Notes under the pieces: generated by a model
The model's input: only the letters and a program-made list of their open reading frames with translations
What the model was told of the DNA's origin: nothing
Database searches by the model: none
Position numbers and translations under genes: made by a program
In this document: positions 16,062 to 25,451 of the stretch, one piece after another
Position numbering within the stretch: the first letter of the stretch is position 1
Layout: each line of letters begins with the position of its first letter
From: Acidobacteriota bacterium
GTDB lineage: Bacteria > Acidobacteriota > Aminicenantia > Aminicenantales > Saccharicenantaceae
Direction: 5' to 3'
Assembly (NCBI GenBank): GCA_033549365.1
Contig: JAWSUF010000001.1
Span: forward strand, 1-64,000
DNA: 64,000 nt

Positions 16062-18196
16062 TGAACGGTTTTGACAAAAAAGCGCGTGCGATCACTGCTG
16101 CATTGCTCCTGCTGGCCATCGCACCTCTTTGCGAGGGCTATATCGGCCCGGGCGCCGGCTTTGCATTTCTGTCTTCTTTTCTGGTGCTTTTCCTGACATT
16201 TTTTCTGGCTCTTTTCTCCTTTCTGTCCTGGCCGTTTCGGTTTATCTGGCGCCTCCTGAAAGGTCAAAAAGCCTATAAAGGCGGCCGGGTCAACCGCGTC
16301 GTCATTCTGGGATTGGACGGAATGGAGCCCTCCCTGGCCGAAAAATTCATGGCCGAGGGAAAAATGCCCCATCTCTCGCGCCTGAAAAAAGAGGGAGGTT
16401 ACGCCAGGCTGCAAACCACGACGCCGGCCATCTCGCCCGTGGCCTGGTCGTCGTTCATGACCGGCTCGGAACCCTCCAAGCACAACATCTTCGATTTTCT
16501 GAGCCGGGACCCGAGGACCTATCTTCCGGACCTGTCCTCGGCCAGAATCGGCGGGCCGAAACGCACCTTGTCCATCGGGAAATACAGGATCCCTCTTTCA
16601 AAACCCGAGATCCGCGGCATGCGCCGGAGCATTCCCTTTTGGAAAATCCTGGGCGATCGCGGCATTTTCTCGACCGTGATCCGGGTTCCCATCACCTTTC
16701 CGCCCGAGAAATTCCGCGGCCATCTTCTTTCGGGGATGTGTGCCCCCGACCTCAAGGGCAGTCAGGGAACGTTTTCCTTCTACTCGTCGGCGAAAACGGC
16801 CGCTGAAAATCCCGAGGGCGGACTGGTCATCCCCGTGGAAATCAAGAACGGCCTCATCACAACGTATATCTCCGGACCGGAAAACACCCTTCTGAAGACG
16901 CCCGAGGAGATCCGCCTGCCCATGACCATCACGCCGTCCGACGGCAACGGACCGGCCGTGATCGAGGTTTCCGATCAGAAAATCGAGCTTCCCGCCGGGC
17001 GATTCTCCCCCTGGATCCGCCTGTCTTTCCGTCCGGGGCTCGGCATGAAAATCCGGGCCGTCTGCCGCTTCTACATTTCCCGGATGGACCGCGGCGGCTT
17101 CTCGATGTACGTCACGCCCTTGAACATCGACCCCGAAAAACCCGCGCTTCCCATTTCCCATCCTTTCGTCTACTCGATCTACCTCGGCAAACTCCTGGGC
17201 AGCTATGTCACCCTGGGAGAAGCCAACGACACCTGGGCTCTCAACGAGGGGGCTCTCGCCGAACAGCCGTTTCTCGATCTGACCTATGCCCACCACGAGG
17301 AGTGGGAGGCCATGCTTTTCAATGCCCTGGAGAAAACGCGCAAGGGCGTCGTCATCTCCGTTTTCGAAACGACGGACAGCATCCAGCACATGTTCTGGAA
17401 ATATCTGGACGCCAAACACCCGGCCCGCAAACGCGGGGAAAACCGGATGAGTGCCCGCGTCATCGAGGATCTCTATGTCCGCATGGATGGCCTGGTCGGC
17501 CGCGTCAGGGAAAAGCTTGACGGAAAAAGCGCCTTTTTCGTCATGTCCGATCACGGATTCGCGCCTTTCCGCAGAGGCGTCAACATCAACACCTGGCTTC
17601 ATCAGAACGGATTCCTGGCGTTGAAGGACGGACGGGACGGATCCGGCGAATGGTTCAAGGACGTCGACTGGGATCGGACCCGGGCTTACGGTGTGGGGCT
17701 GGGAGGGATCTTCATCAATATGAAAGGCCGTGAAGCGCAGGGCCTTGTGGCTCCGGGAGAGGAAGCCCGGAAGGTCAAGGCCGCGATCATCTCGGGACTC
17801 GAAGCCCTGAATGACGGCCCGTCTCCCGCCGTCAACCGGGTCTTCGACCGCGACGTTATTTACTCCGGCCCCTATAAAGACAACGCCCCCGATCTTCTCG
17901 TCGGCTACAACAGGGGCTACCGCGTGTCCTGGGATTCCGTGACGGGAAAGATCGGCGCCGCCGTTTTCGAAGACAATATCAAGGCCTGGAGCGGTGACCA
18001 CTGCATCGATCCGGCCCAAGTCCCCGGCGTTTTCTTTTCGAATCTCGGATTGACGTCGGACCAACCGTCCATCATGGACATCGCCCCCTCCGTCCTCCGG
18101 CTTTTCGGCGTTCCCGTGCCCGCTCATATGGACGGCCGCCCCATCATCGCGGACGGCCCGGAATCGGAGACGACAGACAAAGGACAACCCCAATGA
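16061..18196 (+). CDS. Membrane-anchored AP-superfamily phosphodiesterase-like protein (2 of 3)
   Basis: 711 aa. An N-terminal signal-like helix (residues about 9-27) is followed by a long hydrophobic segment (GFAFLSSFLVLFLTFFLALF). The phosphodiesterase fold then begins: VVILGLDGMEPS (metal Asp), PAISPVAWSSFMTGSEPSKH (nucleophile Ser region), FETTDSIQHMFWKYLD (Asp/His), FFVMSDHGFAPFRRG (Asp-His) and WSGDHC late His. An insert of about 200 residues between motifs looks beta-rich. The ATG at 16061 was chosen because it overlaps the previous stop; the open frame extends upstream only within the previous gene. It shares its insert pattern with the third copy, so those two are close paralogues. 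Confidence 0.85.
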   Translation: MNGFDKKARAITAALLLLAIAPLCEGYIGPGAGFAFLSSFLVLFLTFFLALFSFLSWPFRFIWRLLKGQKAYKGGRVNRVVILGLDGMEPSLAEKFMAEGKMPHLSRLKKEGGYARLQTTTPAISPVAWSSFMTGSEPSKHNIFDFLSRDPRTYLPDLSSARIGGPKRTLSIGKYRIPLSKPEIRGMRRSIPFWKILGDRGIFSTVIRVPITFPPEKFRGHLLSGMCAPDLKGSQGTFSFYSSAKTAAENPEGGLVIPVEIKNGLITTYISGPENTLLKTPEEIRLPMTITPSDGNGPAVIEVSDQKIELPAGRFSPWIRLSFRPGLGMKIRAVCRFYISRMDRGGFSMYVTPLNIDPEKPALPISHPFVYSIYLGKLLGSYVTLGEANDTWALNEGALAEQPFLDLTYAHHEEWEAMLFNALEKTRKGVVISVFETTDSIQHMFWKYLDAKHPARKRGENRMSARVIEDLYVRMDGLVGRVREKLDGKSAFFVMSDHGFAPFRRGVNINTWLHQNGFLALKDGRDGSGEWFKDVDWDRTRAYGVGLGGIFINMKGREAQGLVAPGEEARKVKAAIISGLEALNDGPSPAVNRVFDRDVIYSGPYKDNAPDLLVGYNRGYRVSWDSVTGKIGAAVFEDNIKAWSGDHCIDPAQVPGVFFSNLGLTSDQPSIMDIAPSVLRLFGVPVPAHMDGRPIIADGPESETTDKGQPQ

Positions 18197-20181
18197 AACG
18201 ACGCGAGTTCATTCATATCGGGATGGGCGCCGCGGCCGCGCTGGCCGCGGGCGACATTCCCGCTCTCGCCGCCGGAAAACCCGGGAAAGCCGGGCGGCGG
18301 CCGAAAACCCTGGTGATCGGGATCGACGGTCTCGACCCTCATCTCACTCAAGTCTGGATGAAGCAGGGCCGCCTTCCGGCGCTGCAAAAACTGGTCGCCT
18401 CGGGCGGCATGCGCCGTCTGGGAACGAGTCTTCCACCGCAGAGCCCGGTGGCCTGGTCGGATTTCATCGCCGGCATGGGCCCCGGGGGCCACGGCATCTA
18501 CGATTTCATCCACAGGGATCCCCAAACTTATATGCCGATTTTCTCGGCCACGGAAACCCAGGGCGGAGGTCGTACATTCCGACTTGGAAAATACGTCTTC
18601 CCGCTTTCGGGAGGACAGGTGGTCAACATGCGCGACGGACGGGCCTTCTGGCAGGTGCTGGAAGACCACGGCGTGCCGGCCGTGATCGTCCGCATGCCTT
18701 CGAATTATCCGCCCGTTCCGACGCGCCAGAGGACCTTTTCCGGCATGGGGACCCCCGACATCAAGGGATCCTACGGCATCTTCAATTATTACACCAACGC
18801 CTACCGGGAACTCGACCGCGAGGCCGGCGGAGGCGGCCGGGTTCATGAAGTTTACGTCATCGGCAACCGCGTGGAAGCCTCAATCCCGGGTCCGGTCAAC
18901 ACCTTTCTCAAAGACGCTCCGGAAGCCCGGGCGGATTTCCGGGTCTTCATCGACCGCGACCATCCCGTCGCCAAAATCGCCGTCCAGGGGCAGGAATTCA
19001 TCCTGAAGGAAAAGGAATGGAGCGGCTGGATCCGGGTGAACTTCGACCTCATCCCGACCCAGAGCGTGAGCGGCATCTGCCGTTTCTATCTCAAGGAATT
19101 GAGGCCGAAATTCAAGCTTTACGTCAGCCCCGTCCATATCGACCCGGCCCGGCCGGCCCTCCCCCTTTCGACGCCGCCGTCCTATGCCCGCGAGTTGTCC
19201 GATCAGTTCGGGTCTTTCTTCACCAAAGGCCTTCCGGCCGACACGAGCGCCCTCGAAAACGGCGTTCTGGACGAAACCGAGTTTCTCGAACAGGACGAGG
19301 ATATCCTCAGGGAAAGCCTGGAACTCTTCGAGTATGAGCTCAATCGGTTCAACGAGGGTCTCTTTTTCTATTATTTTTCGAACGCCGATCAGAGGCAGCA
19401 CATGTTCTGGAGATTCCTCGACAGGAATCACCCCTCCTATGATCCGGACCTTGCGGAACGATACCACGACGTTATCGCCGATACCTATGTTCAGATGGAT
19501 CGGGCCGTCGACACGGCTCTGCGCAAAGCGGACAAGGACACTGTGGTCATGGTCATGTCGGACCACGGTTTCAACCCCTTCCGCCGCGGCTTTAACCTAA
19601 ACAGCTGGCTCCTCGATAGCGGGTATCACCGGTTGACCGACTCCCGCAAGCGTGCTGAAACCTCGCTGTTCATGGACACGGATTGGTCGAGAACGCAGGC
19701 CTACGGCGTCGGTCTCAACAGCCTTTACATCAACGAAAAGGGCCGGGAACGGGAAGGAACGGTTGCGCCGGGCGCCGATAAAGACCGGCTCATCCGCGAG
19801 ATCGCGGACCGTCTCGAATCCATCGTGGATCCCGCCACGGGAGAACGGCCCATCCTTCGGGCCTATGTGTCGCGGGACGTCTATACGGGGAAGCACTTGG
19901 ATTCGGCGCCGGACATCGTCGTCGGATTCAATCAGGGTTACCGGATCGCCTGGGAATCCCCTCTCGGCGGTTTCCCGGAAGAGGTTCTCACGGACAACCG
20001 GGAAAAATGGAGCGGCGATCATATGTCTTCGCCCGAGGTCATCCCCGGCATCCTGGCGATGAACCGCCCGATTCCGGCCGAGGCCCCGAAGCTCAAGGAT
20101 GTCACGGTCTCCATTTTGGATCTCTACGGGATCGGTCCCGACGAGGACATGACGGGCCGGTCCGTTTTTCACAAGGAGTGA
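18193..20181 (+). CDS. Exported AP-superfamily phosphodiesterase-like protein (3 of 3)
   Basis: 662 aa with a twin-arginine-like signal (MKRREFIHIGMGAAAALAAG). The same active-site series is present: TLVIGIDGLDPHL, PPQSPVAWSDFIAGMGPGGH, YFSNADQRQHMFWRFLD, VVMVMSDHGFNPFRRG and SGDHMSSPE. It overlaps the second copy by ATGA. The Tat-like signal implies a folded, possibly cofactor-bearing enzyme outside the inner membrane. The block thus places one copy in the cytoplasm, one at the membrane and one in the periplasm. Substrate unknown; phosphodiesters, phospholipids or phosphonates are all possible for the fold. Confidence 0.85.
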   Translation: MKRREFIHIGMGAAAALAAGDIPALAAGKPGKAGRRPKTLVIGIDGLDPHLTQVWMKQGRLPALQKLVASGGMRRLGTSLPPQSPVAWSDFIAGMGPGGHGIYDFIHRDPQTYMPIFSATETQGGGRTFRLGKYVFPLSGGQVVNMRDGRAFWQVLEDHGVPAVIVRMPSNYPPVPTRQRTFSGMGTPDIKGSYGIFNYYTNAYRELDREAGGGGRVHEVYVIGNRVEASIPGPVNTFLKDAPEARADFRVFIDRDHPVAKIAVQGQEFILKEKEWSGWIRVNFDLIPTQSVSGICRFYLKELRPKFKLYVSPVHIDPARPALPLSTPPSYARELSDQFGSFFTKGLPADTSALENGVLDETEFLEQDEDILRESLELFEYELNRFNEGLFFYYFSNADQRQHMFWRFLDRNHPSYDPDLAERYHDVIADTYVQMDRAVDTALRKADKDTVVMVMSDHGFNPFRRGFNLNSWLLDSGYHRLTDSRKRAETSLFMDTDWSRTQAYGVGLNSLYINEKGREREGTVAPGADKDRLIREIADRLESIVDPATGERPILRAYVSRDVYTGKHLDSAPDIVVGFNQGYRIAWESPLGGFPEEVLTDNREKWSGDHMSSPEVIPGILAMNRPIPAEAPKLKDVTVSILDLYGIGPDEDMTGRSVFHKE

Positions 20182-20185
20182 TCGC

Positions 20186-20377
20186 ATGGGCATGGCGAAA
20201 ATCAAAATCGACAAGGACCTTTTCAACAAGGTGAAAACCTACGCGGAAATGTCCGGCTACTCGTCTCCCGAGGAATTCATCCGGCATTGTCTGGAGAAGG
20301 AAATCGGCAAAATCGAAGAGGCCGAATCCGAGGAAGAGATCAAGAAGAAACTCAAGGGATTGGGTTACATCTCCTGA
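20186..20377 (+). CDS. Small ribbon-helix-helix-like protein
   Basis: 63 aa. An N-terminal strand KIKIDKDLFNKVKTYAEMSG followed by SPEEFIRHCLEKEI fits a CopG/Arc-type ribbon-helix-helix fold, and the tail is strongly charged. An AAGGAGTG ribosome site precedes it. It is 4 bp after the third phosphodiesterase and 8 bp before the membrane protein, so it is part of the operon. It may autoregulate the operon; in such small conserved operon members the domain can also mediate protein contacts. Confidence 0.7.
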   Translation: MGMAKIKIDKDLFNKVKTYAEMSGYSSPEEFIRHCLEKEIGKIEEAESEEEIKKKLKGLGYIS

Positions 20378-20385
20378 GGCCGGCC

Positions 20386-21216
20386 ATGCAGATGATCAAC
20401 GCGGCCGCGGTTTCCATCTTCGATTTCGCCTTTCGGCCATTTCTGAAATTGTCTCCCTGGGCCGGACTGGCGGCCGCGGCTCTACTGACCGCCGTTTTCA
20501 TGCTTTTCATTTTCCGCTGGACATCCAATCAAGCCGGCGTCAAGGCGGCCAAAAACCGGATCAAGGCCCACCTTCTCGAGATGCGGCTCTACAAGGAACA
20601 GCCGGCAGTCATTTTCCGGGCTCAGGGCCGGATTCTTCTGGCCAATCTGAAATACATGGGTCACAATATGCGGCCCCTGGCCGTCATGATCATTCCCCTG
20701 GTCTTCATCCTGGCCCACCTGAACACCCGGTTCGGCTACGAGGCGCTTGAAACCGGCGAGCCCTTTCTTATCAAGGTTCTGACGGCGGAGACGACCGCGT
20801 TGCCGTCCGCCATGGATCTTCGCCTCGATGTTCCGGAAGGGGTTGTCGTTGAGACACCTCCCGTGCGGATCGACGACGAACGGGAAGTCGTCTGGCGCCT
20901 GAAGGCCGGCAAACCCGGAAAATCAGCGATCACGGTTCGGGCGGGTTCGGCCTCCATCGAAAAGTCCCTGGCCGCGGGCGTCTCTCCCCTCTCGGGTATT
21001 TTCCCGCGAAAGATGAGAAAATCCATTCTCGACCAGTTTCTTTATCCGGGAGATCCTCCCCTGGATCGTGCGTCACCCGTCCGCCGCGTCGAGATCGCCT
21101 ATCCGGCGGCCCGAATGAACCTTTTCGGCTGGAACATGCACTGGATCATTCCCTATTTCGTCTTATCGTTGATTTTCGGCTTTGCCCTGAAGGGGCCTTT
21201 CAAAGTCGAAATTTAA
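20386..21216 (+). CDS. Membrane protein with EMC3/YidC-like layout
   Basis: 276 aa, start ATG 20386. One hydrophobic helix (about 22-42) is followed by a basic amphipathic coiled stretch (KAAKNRIKAHLLEMRLYKEQ, to about 85). A second membrane helix (RPLAVMIIPLVFILAHL) follows, then an extracytoplasmic beta-rich domain of about 140 residues and a final membrane helix (WIIPYFVLSLIFGFAL). The helix, charged hairpin, helix arrangement recalls the EMC3/TMCO1/DUF106 relatives of the YidC insertase, but no alignment was possible here. It is the last gene of the phosphodiesterase block. Confidence 0.6.
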   Translation: MQMINAAAVSIFDFAFRPFLKLSPWAGLAAAALLTAVFMLFIFRWTSNQAGVKAAKNRIKAHLLEMRLYKEQPAVIFRAQGRILLANLKYMGHNMRPLAVMIIPLVFILAHLNTRFGYEALETGEPFLIKVLTAETTALPSAMDLRLDVPEGVVVETPPVRIDDEREVVWRLKAGKPGKSAITVRAGSASIEKSLAAGVSPLSGIFPRKMRKSILDQFLYPGDPPLDRASPVRRVEIAYPAARMNLFGWNMHWIIPYFVLSLIFGFALKGPFKVEI

Positions 21217-21571
21217 ATACTCACATCCGAAAGCTTGTGTCGTCGAATCGGCTTCCGCTCTTCGGGCTCGGGTGAATCCCTTCACAAGACGTGTCCGGGC
21301 CCCGGCACCACCCGTCCACCCCAGCTCCGAAACTGTGCGTGAAAACTCCAAGATTTTTTTCTTTCTACTTATCTGGAGTTTTCACCCTTCGGGCAAGTCG
21401 ATCTCACCATTCCGGCTTCGTCCCAGCCTGTTCGACGTAGCTGAACTACGCCTTCACAAACTGCATCCTTGCCGGAACGGCCACCTCGGCCTGCGCACAG
21501 TCCCGGTTCTCGGTTCTCGCTCTCCTCGATTTTTCCTTTACAGATCCCTGAAATTTAAGTCCTGAGGTATT
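21217..21571. repeat. Gene-free region with a structured, repeat-like element
   Basis: No gene is supported. The first 110 bases show nothing. A perfect 12-bp inverted repeat GTGAAAACTCCA (21339-21350) / TGGAGTTTTCAC (21374-21385) is followed by a second nested structure. In it TTCCGGC (21410-21416) pairs with GCCGGAA (21471-21477), enclosing the hairpin CGTAG-CTGAA-CTACG (21436-21450). The whole fits a folded RNA or a non-autonomous repeat. It lies between two convergent genes. Confidence 0.55.
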
Positions 21572-22720
21572 TCAAAACACGAGGTAGCGGCCGTCCTGCA
21601 TGACGGTTTCGGCCGGGCCTTCGGGATAAAACAGGACGATGGAGCGGACCCGGACCCGGGGCTGGACGGCGGGGATATAGATCCTATCGAGGTGGACAAC
21701 CTCCGAGGGCGAAGAGAAATCTTTGGGGCCGATCCGGCCGCCGAAATGATCGCTTCTTCCGAAGGCGATGTGCAGACCCAGCTTCTCATCCAAAAGAATT
21801 TCCCCGACGGGTTTGATTCCGAAATCGCCCAGGACACCAAAGCCGAGTTCGGCCATATTGCCGTAGGCGGGTTCCCGGGTCAAACGATCCTGTTCCTCCC
21901 TGGCGGCGGGTCCTGCGCCTTCCGCGTCCATGGCTCTGTTGTTTTCAATCGTGAAATCAACGATTTCGCCGCCGATTTCGACGGGCAGGACTCCCGAGGT
22001 CCGGCTGGCCTCTCCGTGTTCGCCCTCATAGGGAACAATATAGGTTTCGCCGCTCGGGAGATTTCCCGCAGTGCCCTTTTCCGGAAAACGGCCCGAACTC
22101 ATATGGGCGTTGCGGAAACGCAGATCGAAAAGAACGTGACACGATCCCGCCCCTTCGACATCGAACTCGACGGCAGCGCTTTCCGCCCGGTCGAGTTTCT
22201 TCTTGAGCAGAGCGACGCGCCGGCCGACTTCGCCGTAATCGATGCGAAGGGCCGGAATCATGACTTCGGAAAAGCCGGGCATCGTGGCCGCCCGGAATCC
22301 GTAACGGGCCGCGGCGTTTTTGAGCGGCGCCGTTGTCGAATATTCCGTGGGTGCAAGGAAGATCTGGGTTTCAGAGAAAATTGTGGATGTGGTTTTTCGC
22401 TCTCCGGCTGCGCCCAATCGCTCAGCCGAAGGCGGGAGTTCGCCTGTGACAACGATCAGTTCGTCCGGAAGATCGGCGTTGTTGGATCCGACATCGGGAT
22501 AGGCCAGGAGCCGGACGGCCTCAAGAGGAATGTCGCTGACACCGGACTGAAATCGGCGGTGCCAATCAACGGCCATGGCTCTCCGTATCTTCCAATCGGG
22601 GTTGTCCCGATCGGGCGTTCGCGGCACATCGACAAGTATCCCCAGGACGCGATCGTCCTCGAATCTGGGAAAAACGGATTGAACAAGCTTGACAAGATCC
22701 TGTTGTGAAAGTCCGGCCAT
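21572..22720 (-). CDS. M29-like aminopeptidase
   Basis: About 382 aa. The core segment GTAGNLPSGETYIVPYEGEH followed by LPVEIGGEIVDFTIENN resembles thermophilic M29 metallo-aminopeptidases (AmpS/aminopeptidase T), where the Gly-Asn-x-Pro-x-Gly-Glu stretch contributes a metal ligand. GLHIAFGRSDHFGG near the C-terminus supplies a His/Asp pair. The start at 22720 is supported by a strong AAGGAGG; a longer frame to 22753 lacks this. There is no signal peptide, so it is cytoplasmic. The N-terminal part is divergent, so the exact subgroup is open. Confidence 0.75.
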   Translation of the reverse strand: MAGLSQQDLVKLVQSVFPRFEDDRVLGILVDVPRTPDRDNPDWKIRRAMAVDWHRRFQSGVSDIPLEAVRLLAYPDVGSNNADLPDELIVVTGELPPSAERLGAAGERKTTSTIFSETQIFLAPTEYSTTAPLKNAAARYGFRAATMPGFSEVMIPALRIDYGEVGRRVALLKKKLDRAESAAVEFDVEGAGSCHVLFDLRFRNAHMSSGRFPEKGTAGNLPSGETYIVPYEGEHGEASRTSGVLPVEIGGEIVDFTIENNRAMDAEGAGPAAREEQDRLTREPAYGNMAELGFGVLGDFGIKPVGEILLDEKLGLHIAFGRSDHFGGRIGPKDFSSPSEVVHLDRIYIPAVQPRVRVRSIVLFYPEGPAETVMQDGRYLVF

Positions 22721-22855
22721 GACACGCCTCCTTCCGGGGATTGGGAATTCCACTATATCGGCGGCCCGACGGTCCTGTCAAATCCGAGATCCGCGATGTC
22801 GAACTTTTGATGTCACGAAGGATTTGATATAGTATTCCGCCCGAAGGAGATCGAA

Positions 22856-23956
22856 ATGAGTTCGGATATCCCGCACGGTCGATACGACGAGAGGGACATC
22901 CCATTCTCGCGCATCCGGCTGCGGCCCGGAAGTCCCGAATACCGGGCTTATTACGCCATGCGCCCGGAGAAAAAAATCGTCGACGACGAAATCCGTGCGC
23001 TTCCGGGACTTCTCTCTCCTCATGCCTCTTTCGCCGATCCCTTTCTTTTCGCTTCGCCGGAAGGGAGCTTTTTCCTGACCGAAGCCCTGCGCGACGGCGT
23101 GGACGGCCCGGTTTCGGGAACGATCCGGAATTCCGGACCCGAGGCGATGACGAAGTACCTGAAATCCCTGGCGATTTATTACGGCGCCCGGGACGTCGGA
23201 ATCGCGGGAATCCGCCCTTATCATGTCTATTCCCATGTCGGACGGGATTTCCAACGTTACGGCGAACTCATCCCCTTCGAGCCTGGTTTTGCCATCGTTT
23301 TCACCGTGGTCATGAACCGGCGGATGACGGCTGCGGCGCCTCATGCCCCGTCAATCATGGAATCGGCACGACAGTATGTCGAGGCCGCCCGCATCGCCGT
23401 GTCTCTGGCCGCCGCCCTGCGCAGCCTGGGACATCCCGCCCGGGCGCATATCGACGGCAACTACCGGGTCATCGCCCCGCTTGTCGCCCGCGATGCGGGA
23501 CTTGGAGAGATCGGAAGGATGGGTCTTCTCATGACGCAGCGTCTCGGTCCCCGTGTTCGGATCGGCGTCGTGACGACGCCGCTCGAACTGGTTCCCGACC
23601 GGCCGACACGGGACGAAACAGTGATCGATTTCTGCGCCCGGTGCCTGAAATGCGCCGTCAACTGTCCGGCCCGGGCCATTCCCTCAGGCGGCCGGGTGGA
23701 AAAAGACGGCGTTCTCCGCTGGGCGATCGACGGCGATGCCTGTTTCCGATACTGGAATGTCATCGGAACGGACTGTGCGCGATGTCTGGCCGTCTGTCCT
23801 TATTCCCACCCCGACAACGTCTTTCACAATGCCGTGCGCTGGGGCATCCGGCGTTCGGGTCTTTTCCGAAGAGCGGCCGTCCGGCTCGACGACGTGTTTT
23901 ACGGCCGGAAACCCCGTCCGGCCGAAGCGCCCGTTTGGACGAAGGTTCGCTATTGA
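22856..23956 (+). CDS. Reductive dehalogenase-like Fe-S protein without Tat signal
   Basis: 366 aa. The C-terminal part carries two iron-sulfur motifs: FCARCLKCAVNCPARAIP (CxxCxxCxxxCP) and a second set, DACFRYWNVIGTDCARCLAVCP, with the long first spacing typical of reductive dehalogenases. Before them, RDAGLGEIGRMGLLMTQRLGP and VTTPLELVPDRP match the cobalamin-proximal region of RdhA/QueG-like proteins. There is no twin-arginine signal and no small membrane-anchor gene next to it, so it is likely cytoplasmic. A strong GAAGGAGAT ribosome site is present. It could be a cobalamin-dependent reductase with a non-halogen substrate; respiratory dehalogenation is not implied. Confidence 0.75.
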   Translation: MSSDIPHGRYDERDIPFSRIRLRPGSPEYRAYYAMRPEKKIVDDEIRALPGLLSPHASFADPFLFASPEGSFFLTEALRDGVDGPVSGTIRNSGPEAMTKYLKSLAIYYGARDVGIAGIRPYHVYSHVGRDFQRYGELIPFEPGFAIVFTVVMNRRMTAAAPHAPSIMESARQYVEAARIAVSLAAALRSLGHPARAHIDGNYRVIAPLVARDAGLGEIGRMGLLMTQRLGPRVRIGVVTTPLELVPDRPTRDETVIDFCARCLKCAVNCPARAIPSGGRVEKDGVLRWAIDGDACFRYWNVIGTDCARCLAVCPYSHPDNVFHNAVRWGIRRSGLFRRAAVRLDDVFYGRKPRPAEAPVWTKVRY

Positions 23957-25428
23957 CGCTTCATCGCCGCTTCGATGTCGGCGACGGTTTTTGGAGCCGT
24001 GTTGGATAGCACCCTGTTTCCGGTCTCCGTAATGAGAACATCGTCTTCGATGCGGATGCCGATTCCGGCGTACTTCTCATAGACCGGTCTGACCTTTGCG
24101 GCAAACACATCCAGCTCCTCCGCCGAAGCCATGTCTCCGAACAATTCGTGCAGATGATCCAATCGGTCGGCCAGAAGATAGACGCCGGGTTCGATGGTCA
24201 TGACCATCCCCGGGACGATTTCCCGTCCGCGCACCTTGGGGTCAAGAATGTAGGAATCCCGATCGGCCGGCTCCAGATCGCCGTAGCTTCCCACGTCGTG
24301 GACATTCAGGCCGATGTAATGGTTGTTGCGGTAGTGAATATAGAACCGCTTTTGCCACCAGGATTCGGAATCGGTAATCAACCCCATCTCGTGAAGCCCA
24401 GAAACGATGATCTGAGTCGCCCGGTGATGAGGGTCGAGAATCCGGTTTCCGGGAACCATCAGCGCGATGGCCTCTTCCTGGGCCCTGAGGACCAGGTCAT
24501 AAAGCTCCCTTTGCGGCCCGCTGAACCGGCCGTTGACCGGAATGGTTCTCGTAACGTCGGCGATATAGCCCCGGCAAGAGGCGCCAATGTCCATGAGCAA
24601 AAGGTCGCCGTCTTCAAGCCTGCGGGTATTTCCGGGATAGTGGAGGACGGCGGCGTTGGGTCCGGAGCCCACGATGGATGAGAAGCCGACCGGAAGCCCG
24701 TTTTTTCGAAAGACATACTCGATTTCCGCCTGGATATCGTATTCCATCTTCCCCGGCGCCGCGGTTTGAAGCACGCGTCGGTGGGCCAGGGCGGTGACCT
24801 CTACGGCTTTCTCAAGCTGGGCGATCTCCCAGGTATCCTTGACGACCCGCATTTCGTGGAGAATCGGCGCAAGGTCGGCCTGAATCGTCCGATCCCGATT
24901 CCCGCCGGCCCAGGTTTCCAGGACATCGGCGACCCTTCTGTCTCCGTCATGATAGGAAACCGATCGCCGGCCCGCCAATATCCCGGGCAGCATTTTTTCG
25001 AATTCCCCGGCGGGGTAAGCGGCATCGGCGCCGAATGTTTCGACAGCCCCCTCAACTCCGGGTCTTTCCCCGTCCCACAGCGTCGCCATGGGTCTTCGGG
25101 GAAAGACAAAAAGAACGAAGGGATGTTCCGCCCCATGAACGAGAACGGCAGCGGCCTGCCGCTCGCCCGTCAATCCCGTCAGATAAAGAAAATCGTTTCC
25201 TGCCGCCGCGGTGATGACCGCGGCCTGCCCCGACATCTTTTCGAGAAGGTGCTGTCTTCTTGTTTCGAAGATCCGGACGTCGAAAGCCGGGGGTTCCAAC
25301 CGGGAAATGAATTCGTGCGGCAGCGTGGAGGAAATTTCCGGCCCGGGTCGGCAGGCCCCGGAGATTCCGAAAAGGCTCGCCCCGGCGCAGAGAATGAGGC
25401 CGAAGGTGATGAGTCTGAACGCTTTCAT
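23950..25428 (-). CDS. Lipoprotein Xaa-Pro aminopeptidase (M24)
   Basis: 492 aa. A signal sequence ends in a lipobox-like GISGAC, so it is probably lipid-anchored. The N-terminal creatinase-like domain is followed by the pita-bread catalytic domain. Its metal ligands are visible: Asp in LLMDIGASCRGYIADVTRT (two Asp), His in GLNVHDVGSYG, Glu in MTIEPGVYL and Glu in IRIEDDVLIT. It cleaves N-terminal residues before proline. It is the last gene of a three-gene minus-strand unit (secreted protein, methyltransferase, peptidase). Its 3' end overlaps the Fe-S protein's 3' end by 7 bp. Confidence 0.93.
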   Translation of the reverse strand: MKAFRLITFGLILCAGASLFGISGACRPGPEISSTLPHEFISRLEPPAFDVRIFETRRQHLLEKMSGQAAVITAAAGNDFLYLTGLTGERQAAAVLVHGAEHPFVLFVFPRRPMATLWDGERPGVEGAVETFGADAAYPAGEFEKMLPGILAGRRSVSYHDGDRRVADVLETWAGGNRDRTIQADLAPILHEMRVVKDTWEIAQLEKAVEVTALAHRRVLQTAAPGKMEYDIQAEIEYVFRKNGLPVGFSSIVGSGPNAAVLHYPGNTRRLEDGDLLLMDIGASCRGYIADVTRTIPVNGRFSGPQRELYDLVLRAQEEAIALMVPGNRILDPHHRATQIIVSGLHEMGLITDSESWWQKRFYIHYRNNHYIGLNVHDVGSYGDLEPADRDSYILDPKVRGREIVPGMVMTIEPGVYLLADRLDHLHELFGDMASAEELDVFAAKVRPVYEKYAGIGIRIEDDVLITETGNRVLSNTAPKTVADIEAAMKRQ

Positions 25429-25451
25429 CGAGGGTTTGTCTCCTTGGATTT

